A DNA stretch of 64,000 bases, taken from Salinispirillum sp. LH 10-3-1 (GTDB lineage: Bacteria; Pseudomonadota; Gammaproteobacteria; Pseudomonadales; Natronospirillaceae). This document shows positions 40,611 through 50,449 of this stretch, one piece after another. The stretch's first letter is position 1. Every line of letters starts with the position of its first letter. A program made the translations under genes and the position numbers. The DNA is taken from contig NZ_CP101717.1 of NCBI RefSeq assembly GCF_030643825.1, positions 1,922,001 through 1,986,000 of the forward strand, read 5' to 3'. The notes under the pieces are model-generated. The model ran no database searches and had not been told where the DNA came from. It worked only from the letters and a program-made list of their open reading frames with translations.

Positions 40611-42938
40611 ATGATTTTATTTTCGATTCTAGTCGCGCTGATCGGTCTTGCACTCACAGCGGGTGGTATCTACCTGCTCGTGCTGGGCGGTAGCGTCTAT
40701 TACCTGCTGGCAGGCCTCGTCTTGCTGCTCAATGGGTGGCTGGGCTTTAACCGCCACCCTTTCACCCGCCCGCTGTTTGCGGGGTTTCTAGTGGTCACCA
40801 TGGCGTGGGCGCTGTGGGAAGCCGGTTACGACTGGTGGGCGTTAGCGCCGCGCTTGGGCTTGTTTATGTTACTCGCCATTCCCCTACTGGTTTCCAGCGT
40901 AGCGGACAACGGCGGACGCAAAATACTGCTGCCCGTGTGGGCCATACTGGGCGTCATCACCCTCGGCAGCCTGTTTAACAACCCCCATGAATTCTCCGGC
41001 CGACTCAATATGCAAGTAGTCAGTGAATCGCCCAACCTTGGAGACTCACCAGACGACAGCTGGTACGCCTACGGACGAAGCAACATGGGCCAGCGTTATT
41101 CCCCGTTGGGCCAGATTACTCCGCAGAATATCGGGCAACTGGAAGAAGCATGGCGGTATCGCACCGGCGACATGAAACGCCCGGAAGACGTCACGGAAAC
41201 CACCTATCAGGCCACGCCACTTAAAATCGGCGACACGTTGTATCTGTGTACCCCGCACAACTGGCTGGTCGCGCTAGACGCCGACAACGGCACCGAACGC
41301 TGGGTGTACGACGCTCAAGTGCCCGCCGAAAGCCAACGCCAGCACCAGACATGCCGTGGCGTGTCCTACCTACCGCCCGCTTCCGGTGAAGTGCCCTCCG
41401 CTACCCTGCTGAATGTCGCCGCTGAAACGCAGGCCTCCGTGGAATGCGACGCCGCGCTCTTTATGCCCACGTCTGACGCCCGTTTACTGGCCCACGACCC
41501 CGTCACAGGCGCCCTTTGTGCCGGTTTCGCTGATAACGGCGAACTGGACCTCACCCACAACATGCCGTACCAACAAGCCGGTTTCTATTACTCCACATCA
41601 CCACCCGTAGTCATTAGCGGCCTGATCGTTGTGGCGGGTTCGGTGAACGACAACTACGACATCAACTCACCGTCCGGCGTCATTCGTGCCTACGACGCCA
41701 GAACCGGCGAACTGATGTGGAACTGGGATGCCGGCGACCCGGAGAATACCGAGCCATTCGGGCCGGATGAAGTCTACCGAGCCAGCTCTCCCAACAGTTG
41801 GGCCATTGCCAGTGCCGACGAAGAACTGGGGCTGATTTACTTCCCCATGGGCAACCGCACGCCCGACCAACTGGGTTGGTACCGCTCGGAAGAGGATGGC
41901 ACCTACTCAAGCTCTGTCGTAGCCCTGAGCCTGGAAACCGGCCAAGTAGCGTGGGTGCAACAGTTTGTGCACCACGACCTGTGGGACATGGATACCCCCG
42001 CCCAACCCTCACTGATTGATTTGGATACCGACAGCGGCGTACAACCCGCCTTAGTCGTACCGACCAAACAAGGCGACATCTATGTGCTGAACCGCGCAAC
42101 CGGCGAGCCCATCTTCCCGATCACCGAGCTGCCCGCACCACAAGGCACCGTTGATTTAGACGAAGCCGCGCCAACTCAACCGATTTCAGCGCTGACGTTT
42201 CGCCCACCCACCATGACCGAGAAAAACATGTGGGGCGCCACTGTGCTGGACCAAATGATCTGCCGGATTCAGTTCAAGTCACTGCGTTACGAAGGCCAGT
42301 ACACCCCGCCATCGGTGCAGGGCACACTGGTCTACCCTGGTAACTTTGGTGTGTTCAACTGGGGCGGCATCGCCGTAGACCCGAAACGCCAAGTGATGTT
42401 CGGCATGCCATTGGACATGGCCTTCATTCAGCGTTTAGTCGAGAAAGACGGCGCAGACCTGGGCGAAACCAACCAAGGTGAGCAAGGCCTGAACTCCAAT
42501 GAAGGCGCACCCTACGCCGTGGACATGAAGCCCTTCTTGTCGATGATTGGCGTACCCTGCCAGCAACCTCCTTGGGGTTATGTGGCCGGGGTTGACCTAA
42601 AAACCGGTGAAATTGCCTACAAGCACAGAAACGGAACGATTAGGGACCTCTCACCCATTCCGCTACCCATTAAAATGGGCGTACCCGGCATTGGTGGCCC
42701 CATCATCACCGAAAGCGGCGTAGTCTTCCTGGCCGCAACGGTAGACGACTACCTGCGCGCCTACGACCTCGCCACCGGTGAACAGATATGGCAGGCTCGC
42801 CTACCGGCAGGCGGACAAGCTACGCCAATGACTTACCTGAACAGCCAAGGTGAACAGATGGTGGTTCAGGTGGCTGGCGGGCATGGCTCCGTGGGCACCA
42901 CCATTGGGGATTATGTGATAGCGTATAAACTCAAATGA
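40611..42938 (+). CDS. gcd: Membrane-bound PQQ-dependent glucose/quinate-type dehydrogenase
   Basis: Quinoprotein of 775 aa. The N-terminal 130 residues hold about five membrane helices (ILFSILVALIGLALTAGGIY is the first), and the rest is a periplasmic eight-bladed propeller that binds PQQ. Typical blocks are SWYAYGRSNMGQRYSPL, AWRYRTGDM, QFVHHDLWDMDTPAQPSL and VYPGNFGVFNWGGIAVDP. Members oxidise glucose, quinate or shikimate and pass electrons to ubiquinone; the exact sugar is not decided here. No pqq biosynthesis gene lies in the window. The ATG at 40611 is chosen over an in-frame TTG at 40602 inside the inverted repeat. Its stop overlaps tspO. Confidence 0.9.
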   Translation: MILFSILVALIGLALTAGGIYLLVLGGSVYYLLAGLVLLLNGWLGFNRHPFTRPLFAGFLVVTMAWALWEAGYDWWALAPRLGLFMLLAIPLLVSSVADNGGRKILLPVWAILGVITLGSLFNNPHEFSGRLNMQVVSESPNLGDSPDDSWYAYGRSNMGQRYSPLGQITPQNIGQLEEAWRYRTGDMKRPEDVTETTYQATPLKIGDTLYLCTPHNWLVALDADNGTERWVYDAQVPAESQRQHQTCRGVSYLPPASGEVPSATLLNVAAETQASVECDAALFMPTSDARLLAHDPVTGALCAGFADNGELDLTHNMPYQQAGFYYSTSPPVVISGLIVVAGSVNDNYDINSPSGVIRAYDARTGELMWNWDAGDPENTEPFGPDEVYRASSPNSWAIASADEELGLIYFPMGNRTPDQLGWYRSEEDGTYSSSVVALSLETGQVAWVQQFVHHDLWDMDTPAQPSLIDLDTDSGVQPALVVPTKQGDIYVLNRATGEPIFPITELPAPQGTVDLDEAAPTQPISALTFRPPTMTEKNMWGATVLDQMICRIQFKSLRYEGQYTPPSVQGTLVYPGNFGVFNWGGIAVDPKRQVMFGMPLDMAFIQRLVEKDGADLGETNQGEQGLNSNEGAPYAVDMKPFLSMIGVPCQQPPWGYVAGVDLKTGEIAYKHRNGTIRDLSPIPLPIKMGVPGIGGPIITESGVVFLAATVDDYLRAYDLATGEQIWQARLPAGGQATPMTYLNSQGEQMVVQVAGGHGSVGTTIGDYVIAYKLK

Positions 42939-43447
42939 GCGCAAACAGAGCAGATACCGAGATGACATTGCTGAAACAAACCATCGGCCTAGCAGGTTGG
43001 TTAGCCGCGACCTTCGCCGCAGCGGCCCTGGGGGCAATGGCGTCGGTGCGCGCGGAGTCATTTTACCTGAGCCTCGAACTGCCACGTTGGGCACCGCCGC
43101 CTTGGCTGTTTGGCCCCGTATGGAGCGCCCTATACCTGATCATTGCCATTGCGGCATGGATGGTATGGCGCGTATACGGCTTTCGCCAAGCGGGTTTCGC
43201 GCTCGGGCTGTTTCTGGTTCAGTTGGTCGCCAACGCCCTGTGGACATCGCTGTTTTTCAGTTGGCGTTTGGGCGCAGTGGCGTTTATTGAAATACTGATA
43301 CTGTGGGTGCTGATCGCCGCCCTCATTGTCGCGTTTTGGCGCCTGAACAAAGTAGCCGCGCTGCTGCTTGCACCCTACTTTGCCTGGGTCAGCTTCGCTG
43401 CGGTATTAACCTACGCCACATGGACGCTCAACCCCGGAACCTTATAG
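42935..43447 (+). CDS. tspO: TspO/MBR family protein
   Basis: Five-helix membrane protein of 170 aa in the TspO/peripheral benzodiazepine receptor family, which binds porphyrins and related ligands and acts in stress signalling. The loop LPRWAPPPWLFGPVWSALY (about residues 48-66) is the classic signature, and WTSLFFSWRLG and YATWTLNPGTL follow. Its start overlaps the dehydrogenase stop by 4 bases. The initiation codon could also be an ATG nine codons further (MTLLKQT). Confidence 0.93.
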   Translation: MSANRADTEMTLLKQTIGLAGWLAATFAAAALGAMASVRAESFYLSLELPRWAPPPWLFGPVWSALYLIIAIAAWMVWRVYGFRQAGFALGLFLVQLVANALWTSLFFSWRLGAVAFIEILILWVLIAALIVAFWRLNKVAALLLAPYFAWVSFAAVLTYATWTLNPGTL

Positions 43448-43520
43448 GGAGCACTGCACTCTGCCCACGCCTATACTTGTGGTGCAAATCATCACTGTTC
43501 ATTCACGGTACCCAAGGTAA

Positions 43521-44021
43521 CTAAAGGTGATGGGAGAGTAGTCGGCGCATGAGTGCATTAGGCACCTCGACACCGCGAACAATAGGCACCCGCTGCTCGA
43601 CCACCAGAAATCCAAACCGTTCGAAAAATAGCTGCGCCGTTCTGCTGACGTCTGAAGTAAGCTCGGTAACCTCAAGGCGTTTTGCTTCAGAAAGTAACGT
43701 CTCCATAAGAGACCTACCAATGCCTTGCCTTGGGTGCTTACCAGAGACAAAGAAGTGGTCGATGTAACCATTCTCCTGAACATCAGCGTAGCCAACCACT
43801 TCACCGTTGATCTCAGCAACAAAGGGGTTTATGCCGCTTATTCGACTCGCCCAGAGATCCTTATCCAAATCTGCAGGCGCCCAAGCATTCACCTGAACCT
43901 CGCTATAATCTCGAATAGCGATGAGGTGAATTGCTGAGTAGTAAACGTCAAACAGCGCCGCCTCTTCGCCAGGGCAAAAGCGACGGATCTGTATTGCGTT
44001 TAGCGTGTCGGATGGGTTCAT
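43521..44021 (-). CDS. GNAT family N-acetyltransferase
   Basis: Protein of 166 aa with the GNAT fold. Acetyl-CoA-binding motif A is HPRQGIGRSLMETLLSEA near residue 97-114, and the C-terminal RTAQLFFERFGFLVVEQRV is typical motif B. The acceptor is unknown; relatives include small-molecule and protein acetyltransferases. It lies alone on the minus strand next to the AT-rich region. Confidence 0.88.
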   Translation of the reverse strand: MNPSDTLNAIQIRRFCPGEEAALFDVYYSAIHLIAIRDYSEVQVNAWAPADLDKDLWASRISGINPFVAEINGEVVGYADVQENGYIDHFFVSGKHPRQGIGRSLMETLLSEAKRLEVTELTSDVSRTAQLFFERFGFLVVEQRVPIVRGVEVPNALMRRLLSHHL

Positions 44022-44107
44022 GGTGTTTTTGATACTTCCCTTAGTACTACTGCATTCAACGAACGATGACGCGCCACCGATTCGCTTGAAAAATCAGAAA
44101 CAGAAAG

Positions 44108-44150
44108 TGTCCGGTTTAGCTTGACCATGAAGGCCGCGCTATCGGCGGCC
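44108..44150. other. Left boundary of AT-rich island: hairpin and IS-end-like sequence
   Basis: Base composition changes sharply just right of here. TGTCCGGTTTAGCTTGACC at 44108-44126 looks like the end of an IS3-type element, but I see no partner copy. GGCCGC/GCGGCC (44132-44150) is a GC hairpin 24 bases past the stop of the adjacent minus-strand gene and could end its transcript. Confidence 0.35.
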
Positions 44151-44173
44151 GTTAAAAATTTTCAAATAGAAGC

Positions 44174-46495
44174 TTAATTGTAATTAAATGCGTCTGAATA
44201 ACAATTATTGAAATAATTCTTAATTTCTACTTTTTCAACATTACTTAAAGTTTTTATATACAAATTATTATTCAATGCTTTTACATCTAATACATTTTCA
44301 AATACTTGCATATTTTCACTTTCATTATTAGAATTATTACCATTTCTTATCCATACACAATCTATTTCTGCATCACTTACACTGTTTTCTTTTGAATAAA
44401 ATTCAAACATTAACCAATTTTTTTCAAACGCATCATAATGATATACGTCATCGAAACTTGTGTATGCTTCATAATTATTTTGAAAATTGAATTCTCCTTT
44501 TATTTCAGATAATCTATCTTCTTGTGTTAAATATGTGAAATCGTTATAAACTAAAAATCTTCCTGTATTTGTATTGTTGTCAATCGTTTCTTCTCCAAAA
44601 ACGACCGTATCCACCATTCTATCGACAGAACTATAAATTCTATACATATTAGCACTTGTTTTGTTTACAAAATCTATACTGACTTCAACATTCCCTAAAA
44701 GTGTTCTAATATCTTCTAAATCTGTATTTTCGTCTAATTCTGGCTTAATACTTTGAGATAAAGAATTACTGGTTAATGATGCAAACATATTTACCTCATT
44801 TACATTGTCATAAAATGTCACCAATTCTTCTTGACCACGTGCATTAGCCATTACAACGGTTATTGCTACTTCTGTTTGACTGTATGTTAAAGCACCTTTG
44901 TTATTTCTTTCACTAACTTCTTCTTGAATTGTTAATGTGTCATAATCATCTTTTACTACGACATAATAAGATATATCTGTTCTTACGATGTATCTTAATT
45001 CATGATTTATAACAGGCTCCATCATCAATTCAAATGAATCATCATTATTGATTTTTACAACATATTGCGTTCCATTAAAAGTACCTATTAAGAAATTGTG
45101 TGGCCCACTTACAAACCAACCATACACCGTTCCTAAACTATCAGTGTAATCAATAATTGTTCTTTCGTTTTTTGTAACTATATCAATAGCAATCAATTCT
45201 TTTTTATCAAACGATTGATTGATATACATTAATTCATTACGGCCATTCACATTAATCCATTCAATGTCATTTACGTTAGATACAATCAATTCTTTATTTA
45301 ATTCTCTATCCACTGTCCAAAATGAAAATGCATTAAATCCGGTTTCTTCTTTCACTATGATAAAATCGGTTTTATTTTGTGCTTCTACAATTTCGATATT
45401 ATTCATAAACGAAACAACATCATAATTTTCAGTAAATGGACTGAATATCATCAAATCAGTATTTTTAACATCAGCTACTTTATAAGAAAAAACAGTGGTT
45501 AAAAATTCATATGCATTATCACTGTAAAAATCAATTGCTTTATTATGCGTGAAAAAATCACGATCCATTACAGGCTTAATGTCTTCAATATCACTAGAAG
45601 AATTGTTATCGTTCCAATAATTAAACGTAATAGAATGATCATAATTATAAAAATCAACATTCACTTCGTTGTTTGTTGCATAACCTACGCTCATAGTCAT
45701 ACTTTGAGGTAAAAAGTATGTTTGAACCATATCATTAACTACATTATTATTATCATTTACAAATAAACAACGGTTTATAATTTGTGATTGTCTGTTTTCT
45801 TCTAATGCATTATTTCTCACATAACTGTGATGATACGTAAATGCATTGTTATCTTTTATTTCTTGACAATTATTTAGATTAATATTGTATTCTGCAATCG
45901 TTAATGCATCGGATACTTTTTTATTATCTAAATCAACATTCGTATTGATTGCTTTATAATTACTCAAATCTGGAATGACTGGCACAGTTTCAAGATATTT
46001 TACCGTATACACATACAAACCACTTTCGTTACCCAATGGGGTATCTATCAAATTAAAGGTATAAGTAATATTTATTTCAATAACTTCTTCATTACCCCAA
46101 AAATCTGTTTTAACCGCTTCAGCTTTTACAGGTACAGTTATTGTTTCTGCAGTTGTATGCTCAAAAGGGTACACTGCAATGATATTATCAATTAATTTTA
46201 CACGATCATCGGTTGCAGACTCAATAGAATACGTCATTTCAAACCCATTGATATCATCAGTCATTTCGTTTGAATTATCTATATCTTTACGAATATCATA
46301 AATAACACTCAAATCGTTTAAATACAACGTACTCTCTATTGCTCCAAGATTTACTTCTTTAAATGAATTTTCATTTTCATCGATTGGGTTATCGTTATCG
46401 TTGTAATTATCAGAACCGTTATCTGACGAGCCGCCACTTGAATCATTACACCCTACTAGGAAAAATAGCCCGACTATTGCGAGTATCTTTTTCAT
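44174..46495 (-). CDS. AT-rich paralogous lipoprotein A, unknown function
   Basis: Protein of 773 aa that I do not recognise. It starts with a lipoprotein signal (MKKILAIVGLFFLVGCNDS, lipid on the Cys) and an Asp/Asn/Ser-rich linker to about residue 45. An Ig- or cadherin-like beta segment (about 50-150) follows, then a long beta-rich body with a conserved VYGWFVSGPHNFLIGTFNG block. Lipoprotein B at 47003-49234 is collinear with it, sharing four Cys positions (NCQEI, NRCLF, DCVWI, NNCYS) that could form two disulfides. Base composition is very AT-rich (sample 60-base lines 17% and 27% GC by count). AAGGAAGGA precedes the ATG. Confidence 0.8.
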   Translation of the reverse strand: MKKILAIVGLFFLVGCNDSSGGSSDNGSDNYNDNDNPIDENENSFKEVNLGAIESTLYLNDLSVIYDIRKDIDNSNEMTDDINGFEMTYSIESATDDRVKLIDNIIAVYPFEHTTAETITVPVKAEAVKTDFWGNEEVIEINITYTFNLIDTPLGNESGLYVYTVKYLETVPVIPDLSNYKAINTNVDLDNKKVSDALTIAEYNINLNNCQEIKDNNAFTYHHSYVRNNALEENRQSQIINRCLFVNDNNNVVNDMVQTYFLPQSMTMSVGYATNNEVNVDFYNYDHSITFNYWNDNNSSSDIEDIKPVMDRDFFTHNKAIDFYSDNAYEFLTTVFSYKVADVKNTDLMIFSPFTENYDVVSFMNNIEIVEAQNKTDFIIVKEETGFNAFSFWTVDRELNKELIVSNVNDIEWINVNGRNELMYINQSFDKKELIAIDIVTKNERTIIDYTDSLGTVYGWFVSGPHNFLIGTFNGTQYVVKINNDDSFELMMEPVINHELRYIVRTDISYYVVVKDDYDTLTIQEEVSERNNKGALTYSQTEVAITVVMANARGQEELVTFYDNVNEVNMFASLTSNSLSQSIKPELDENTDLEDIRTLLGNVEVSIDFVNKTSANMYRIYSSVDRMVDTVVFGEETIDNNTNTGRFLVYNDFTYLTQEDRLSEIKGEFNFQNNYEAYTSFDDVYHYDAFEKNWLMFEFYSKENSVSDAEIDCVWIRNGNNSNNESENMQVFENVLDVKALNNNLYIKTLSNVEKVEIKNYFNNCYSDAFNYN

Positions 46496-46655
46496 TATCC
46501 TTCCTTAATTTAAAATTAGACATTCATTATATGCATTTCAAAAAATAAAATAAACTTTTTCCTTTTTATATTCTTGTGGAAATTGTAGAATGTGCGCAGA
46601 ATAATTTTTTATGTAACATTTAAATAAACGCCAAAAGCTTAAAATAAGATATTAC

Positions 46656-46826
46656 GTTCTTCACTCACTGAAAGAAGAATTAATACGAATCATCAATTAC
46701 AAAACCCACTATGGACTGCATTCCGCCGTGCAAGAGTACACTAACGACTTCTGTAACCCTTGGTGACTGCACTCTGGTCTTTGGGGTTACCAAAGCTCGC
46801 TAGAATATGAACAGGGAGCCGCATAA
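46656..46826 (+). pseudogene. IS3-family transposase C-terminal remnant
   Basis: One frame reads VLHSLKEELIRIINYKTHYG, LHSAVQEYTNDFCNPW, a TGA stop at 46764-46766, then LHSGLWGYQSSLEYEQGAA and a stop. SLKEE, the YT-DF-NP pattern and LHSGL-GYQSSLEYE are the normal end of an IS3-type transposase (OrfB). The rest of the gene, and any clear inverted ends, are gone, though CCGGCGTCCGTTTTATCGGG just after it may be part of the right end. It lies exactly between the two AT-rich lipoprotein genes. Confidence 0.7.
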
Positions 46827-47002
46827 ATGAACCGGCGTCCGTTTTATCGGGGCAAGATAATTTATAGAGGCAGGATCAGTGCCCCCTCCTTTTCTATGTC
46901 ATTGGCATTTTTCGGCTCTAAATCAGGCTTAGTCGCTACGATAAATGGCGTCACCGCTTACACCGATATTTTTATTTTAAAAAAACACTACTTATAGAAT
47001 AG

Positions 47003-49234
47003 TTAATTATATGTAGAGCCGTTCGATTGACATAAATCATTAAAGTACTCCTCAATATTATATATCTCTAATTTACTATTTTTCGCTATATATAATTTAT
47101 TATTTAAAGAACGAATTTCTTTTGATTTTTCAAATACATTAAACGTCTCTGTTTGATAATTGCTGTTATTCCCTTGTTTTATCCAAGAACAATCAATTTC
47201 AGTAAATCCGTTTTCTTTATTATAGGTGTCAAATATTAACCAATTTTTTGCATAACCATCATAATGGTACACATCATTATGATTTTCGTATACCGTATAC
47301 TCTGAATTAAACAGTGTATTACCTTTTAAGGATTCTGCTTGTTCTGCACTTGTCAAATACGTAAATCTTGAATGTAATAAAAAACGCCCTGTATTGGTAT
47401 TATTATCTGTGACTTCTTCGCCAAAAATCACATTGTTTTCAAATTGTCTTGAAGTACCATAAATTCTATTTAAAGGTGCGTGTGATTTATCCACCCAATT
47501 TATCGTTGTTTCTACATTTTCAAGTAAAGATACTATATCTTCTAAATTCATATTTATTGGTTGAATGCTTCTTGATAAGGTATTACTTGTTGGTGAAGAT
47601 AATAAAACACCTGGACTATTTTTATGTTCATAAAATGTCACCAATTCTTCTTGACCACGAGAATTGGTCATTATGATTGAAATAATTGCTTCTTGAATAT
47701 CATATGTTAATACTCCACGCTTATTATCTTCACTGACTTCACCATTAATTCTAAATGTATCGTAATTCGGTACATTGACAAAGTAATTATCTTTTATGTA
47801 TCGTATATCATGGGTTACAACAGCTTCTATCAATACTTCAAAGCTATCTTCATTGATTTTAACAATATTATCCACGCCATTAAAATCACCTATCAGAAAG
47901 TGATGTGGCCCGTTTATAAACCAGCCATATACAGTATTTAAATTATCAGTATTTTCAATAATGATTGTTTCTGTTTTAGTCATTAAATCAACTTTCTTTA
48001 ATTCTTTATTACCCATATTATTAGTCATAAAAAATATTTCATTTTTTGAATTCACTTTAATTTTTTCAACGTTATTAACGGTAGTGATTATTTCTTTATT
48101 TAACAATCTATCAACAGACCAAACAGTATATTCATTCAGGCTTGTACTTTCTTTTATTAAAAGAAAATCAGTTGTATTTAGAGTATTAATTATTTCAATG
48201 TTGTTATTGAACCCAACAGTTTCATAATTTTCTGAAAAGGGACTAAATATTACTAATTCATTATTTTTCACATCAGCCACTCTATAAGAAAAAACAGTGG
48301 TTAAAAATTTGTATTGATTATCACTGTAAAAATCAATTTTATTATTGTAAGTAAAAAAATCACGATTAAATAATGACATATCTTCTTCAATTGTTATTTG
48401 ATTATTTCTATTAAAATGATCAAACTTTATAGAATGATCAAAATGGTAAAAATCTATATTAACACTATTATTATCCGTAAAACCTACGACCATATCTATT
48501 TTTTCAGGTAAAAAATATGCTTGAATAATATCATTTACAATATTATTTTCTTTAATAAACAAACAACGTTCTATCAATTGTGTATAATCTCTTTCTTCAA
48601 AATCAAGATATAAAGTAAATTCTTGATTGTTTTTCACACTTTGACAATCGGTATCTTTTATATTGTATTCAGACAGAGTTATTGAATCAGACACCATCTT
48701 ATTACCTAAATCTTCATTATTATTAATCGCTTTATAATTAGTTAAATCAACTGATACAGTTGTAGCTGTTAATGGATTAACCGTATAAATATAAAGGCCA
48801 CTTACATTATTTTCTGGTTTTTCAATGAAATTAATATTGTATTTTACATTAATTTCAACAAATGTATCACCATCCCACCAGTCTTCTCTATAACCATTAA
48901 TTGTTATGGGCAATTCTATGGAATTTTCTATAGAATTCTCTATAGGATTTATTAGCAATACATTATCGACTAATTTTACTCTTGCGTCTGTTGACGTTGC
49001 ATCGTATGTAAAAATATATTCATCTAAGTTATTATAATCTAATTCTTTATAAATATTTTTTACATCAAACATGACATTTAAATTGTTTAGATATACATTA
49101 ACCTCAATATCATCCAGATCAAATATTGTTGTATCTGAAACTACTGCATTTTCATTGTCATGATCAAACACCTCTTCTTTTTTGTCATTACAGCCAATTA
49201 AAAATACAAATAATACTATGAATATTCTTTTCAT
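47003..49234 (-). CDS. AT-rich paralogous lipoprotein B, unknown function
   Basis: Protein of 743 aa, a paralogue of lipoprotein A along its whole length. It has a lipoprotein signal (MKRIFIVLFVFLIGCNDKK), an acidic linker, the beta-rich N-terminal segment (VNVYLNNLNVMFDV, then DARVKLVDNVLLINP), and the shared VYGWFINGPHHFLIGDFNG block near residue 430. The four paired Cys positions are kept (DCQSV, ERCLF, DCSWI, LCQSN). Some DNA stretches match closely, such as ATGTCACCAATTCTTCTTGA in both. AAGGA seven bases upstream fixes the ATG at 49234 rather than 49285. Function and partners are unknown; both should sit in the envelope facing the periplasm or outside. Confidence 0.8.
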   Translation of the reverse strand: MKRIFIVLFVFLIGCNDKKEEVFDHDNENAVVSDTTIFDLDDIEVNVYLNNLNVMFDVKNIYKELDYNNLDEYIFTYDATSTDARVKLVDNVLLINPIENSIENSIELPITINGYREDWWDGDTFVEINVKYNINFIEKPENNVSGLYIYTVNPLTATTVSVDLTNYKAINNNEDLGNKMVSDSITLSEYNIKDTDCQSVKNNQEFTLYLDFEERDYTQLIERCLFIKENNIVNDIIQAYFLPEKIDMVVGFTDNNSVNIDFYHFDHSIKFDHFNRNNQITIEEDMSLFNRDFFTYNNKIDFYSDNQYKFLTTVFSYRVADVKNNELVIFSPFSENYETVGFNNNIEIINTLNTTDFLLIKESTSLNEYTVWSVDRLLNKEIITTVNNVEKIKVNSKNEIFFMTNNMGNKELKKVDLMTKTETIIIENTDNLNTVYGWFINGPHHFLIGDFNGVDNIVKINEDSFEVLIEAVVTHDIRYIKDNYFVNVPNYDTFRINGEVSEDNKRGVLTYDIQEAIISIIMTNSRGQEELVTFYEHKNSPGVLLSSPTSNTLSRSIQPINMNLEDIVSLLENVETTINWVDKSHAPLNRIYGTSRQFENNVIFGEEVTDNNTNTGRFLLHSRFTYLTSAEQAESLKGNTLFNSEYTVYENHNDVYHYDGYAKNWLIFDTYNKENGFTEIDCSWIKQGNNSNYQTETFNVFEKSKEIRSLNNKLYIAKNSKLEIYNIEEYFNDLCQSNGSTYN

Positions 49235-49774
49235 TTTATTCCTTATTTGAATAATACTATAAAGCTGATTCTTTAGAGTTTTCACCTAGCAAGCTTTTTC
49301 CTCTGAATATTTTAAATGCTCCCTTATGCACCATGCCTACATCATTAAAGAGAATTCTATTTCATAAAATTTAGGTTACATCAAAACGTACACATTTGCG
49401 AAAGATCTGCTAGTCTTACTCTATGAACACGGCGTTTTCACTTAGCCAGTTGTGATTAGTTTTCGTATTCAGTTGCGGGTTAGCGGTGGTCTTTCCGCCG
49501 CTATTTGACAACGCGGCATGCCGAATGGTCGTGTAATAGAGAACATTATTCGCGCAGAGGGCTGCGCTCCTACGACAAGAACATTAGACAAATCTAACGT
49601 TAATTGTTTGGCTACCGCCCTACCGTCTTCAAGCATTGTTGCCGCGCGGCAGTGATGAAGCCGCAAGCATTGAGTTATTTTTAGACCATTACCCTTCTCA
49701 TTGCAAAGGTTTTATTGGTTTGCTGAATTTTGACCCATCATGCACAATTCCAGCATCAGTAAGGAGAACCCCGC
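49235..49774. other. Right boundary of AT-rich island and upp leader
   Basis: No gene is supported in this 540-base gap. Composition returns to normal after about 49440. CGCGCAGAGGGCTGCGCTCCTACG at 49551-49574 is a copy of the REP-like motif also present at 56680-56860. An open frame across it is repeat-derived. AAGGAG at 49762-49767 is the ribosome site of upp. Confidence 0.5.
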
Positions 49775-50401
49775 ATGAACGTTATTACCGTTAATCACCC
49801 TTTGGTTAAGCACAAAATTGGTCTGATGCGCCGTGGCGACATCAGTACAAAGAATTTCCGCGAGTTAGCGGCTGAGGTCGGTAGTTTGCTGACGTACGAG
49901 GCGACGTCTGATTTAGCGACCGAGGCGGTCACCATAGAAGGCTGGAACGGGCCGGTTGATGTAGAGCAGATTCAAGGGAAGAAGATTACGGTGGTACCTA
50001 TTCTGCGTGCCGGTTTGGGGATGATGGACGGTGTGTTGGAGCATTTGCCGGGGGCGCGCATCAGTGTGGTGGGTGTGTACCGCGATGAAGAGACGTTAAA
50101 GCCGGTGCATTATTTTCAGAAGCTGGCGTCTGACCTCCAAGAGCGTATTTCCATTGTGGTGGACCCTATGTTGGCCACCGGCGGTTCGATGATTGCAGCC
50201 ATAGACTTATTGAAAGAGAAAGGCTGTCAGGACATTCGGGCGTTGGTGTTAGTGGCTGCGCCGGAAGGTATTAAGGCCTTGGGTGAAGCTCACCCGGATG
50301 TCACGCTGTATACGGCGGCGGTGGACTCTCACCTGAACGAACAAGGCTACATCATTCCCGGCTTAGGGGATGCTGGGGATAAGATTTTTGGAACGAAATA
50401 A
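49775..50401 (+). CDS. upp: Uracil phosphoribosyltransferase
   Basis: Pyrimidine salvage enzyme (208 aa, the usual length) converting uracil and PRPP to UMP. The PRPP-binding motif is [19 protein letters not shown] near residue 128-146, and the uracil-binding C-terminus reads [30 protein letters not shown] at the start is typical. It ends in a strong terminator shared with the convergent mqo. Confidence 0.97.
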   Translation: MNVITVNHPLVKHKIGLMRRGDISTKNFRELAAEVGSLLTYEATSDLATEAVTIEGWNGPVDVEQIQGKKITVVPILRAGLGMMDGVLEHLPGARISVVGVYRDEETLKPVHYFQKLASDLQERISIVVDPMLATGGSMIAAIDLLKEKGCQDIRALVLVAAPEGIKALGEAHPDVTLYTAAVDSHLNEQGYIIPGLGDAGDKIFGTK

Positions 50402-50433
50402 AAAAGGCGGCCAGTTGGCCGCCTTTTTTATTT
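50401..50433. terminator. Bidirectional Rho-independent terminator between upp and mqo
   Basis: GGCGGCC-AGTT-GGCCGCC (50406-50423) is flanked by AAAAA on the left and TTTTTTATTT on the right, so it serves both convergent genes. Confidence 0.93.
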
Positions 50434-50449
50434 GAGTAGTTCAGGCTGT

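Noticed and set aside
44108-44126. Left end of a complete insertion sequence
   Set aside because: It resembles an IS3-type end, but no matching right end or target duplication is visible, so I kept it only as a boundary note.
49469-49666. 65-codon minus-strand frame containing VVGAQPSARI
   Set aside because: It is read across a REP-like repeat; the same peptide-like string recurs wherever this repeat occurs, so it is not a gene.
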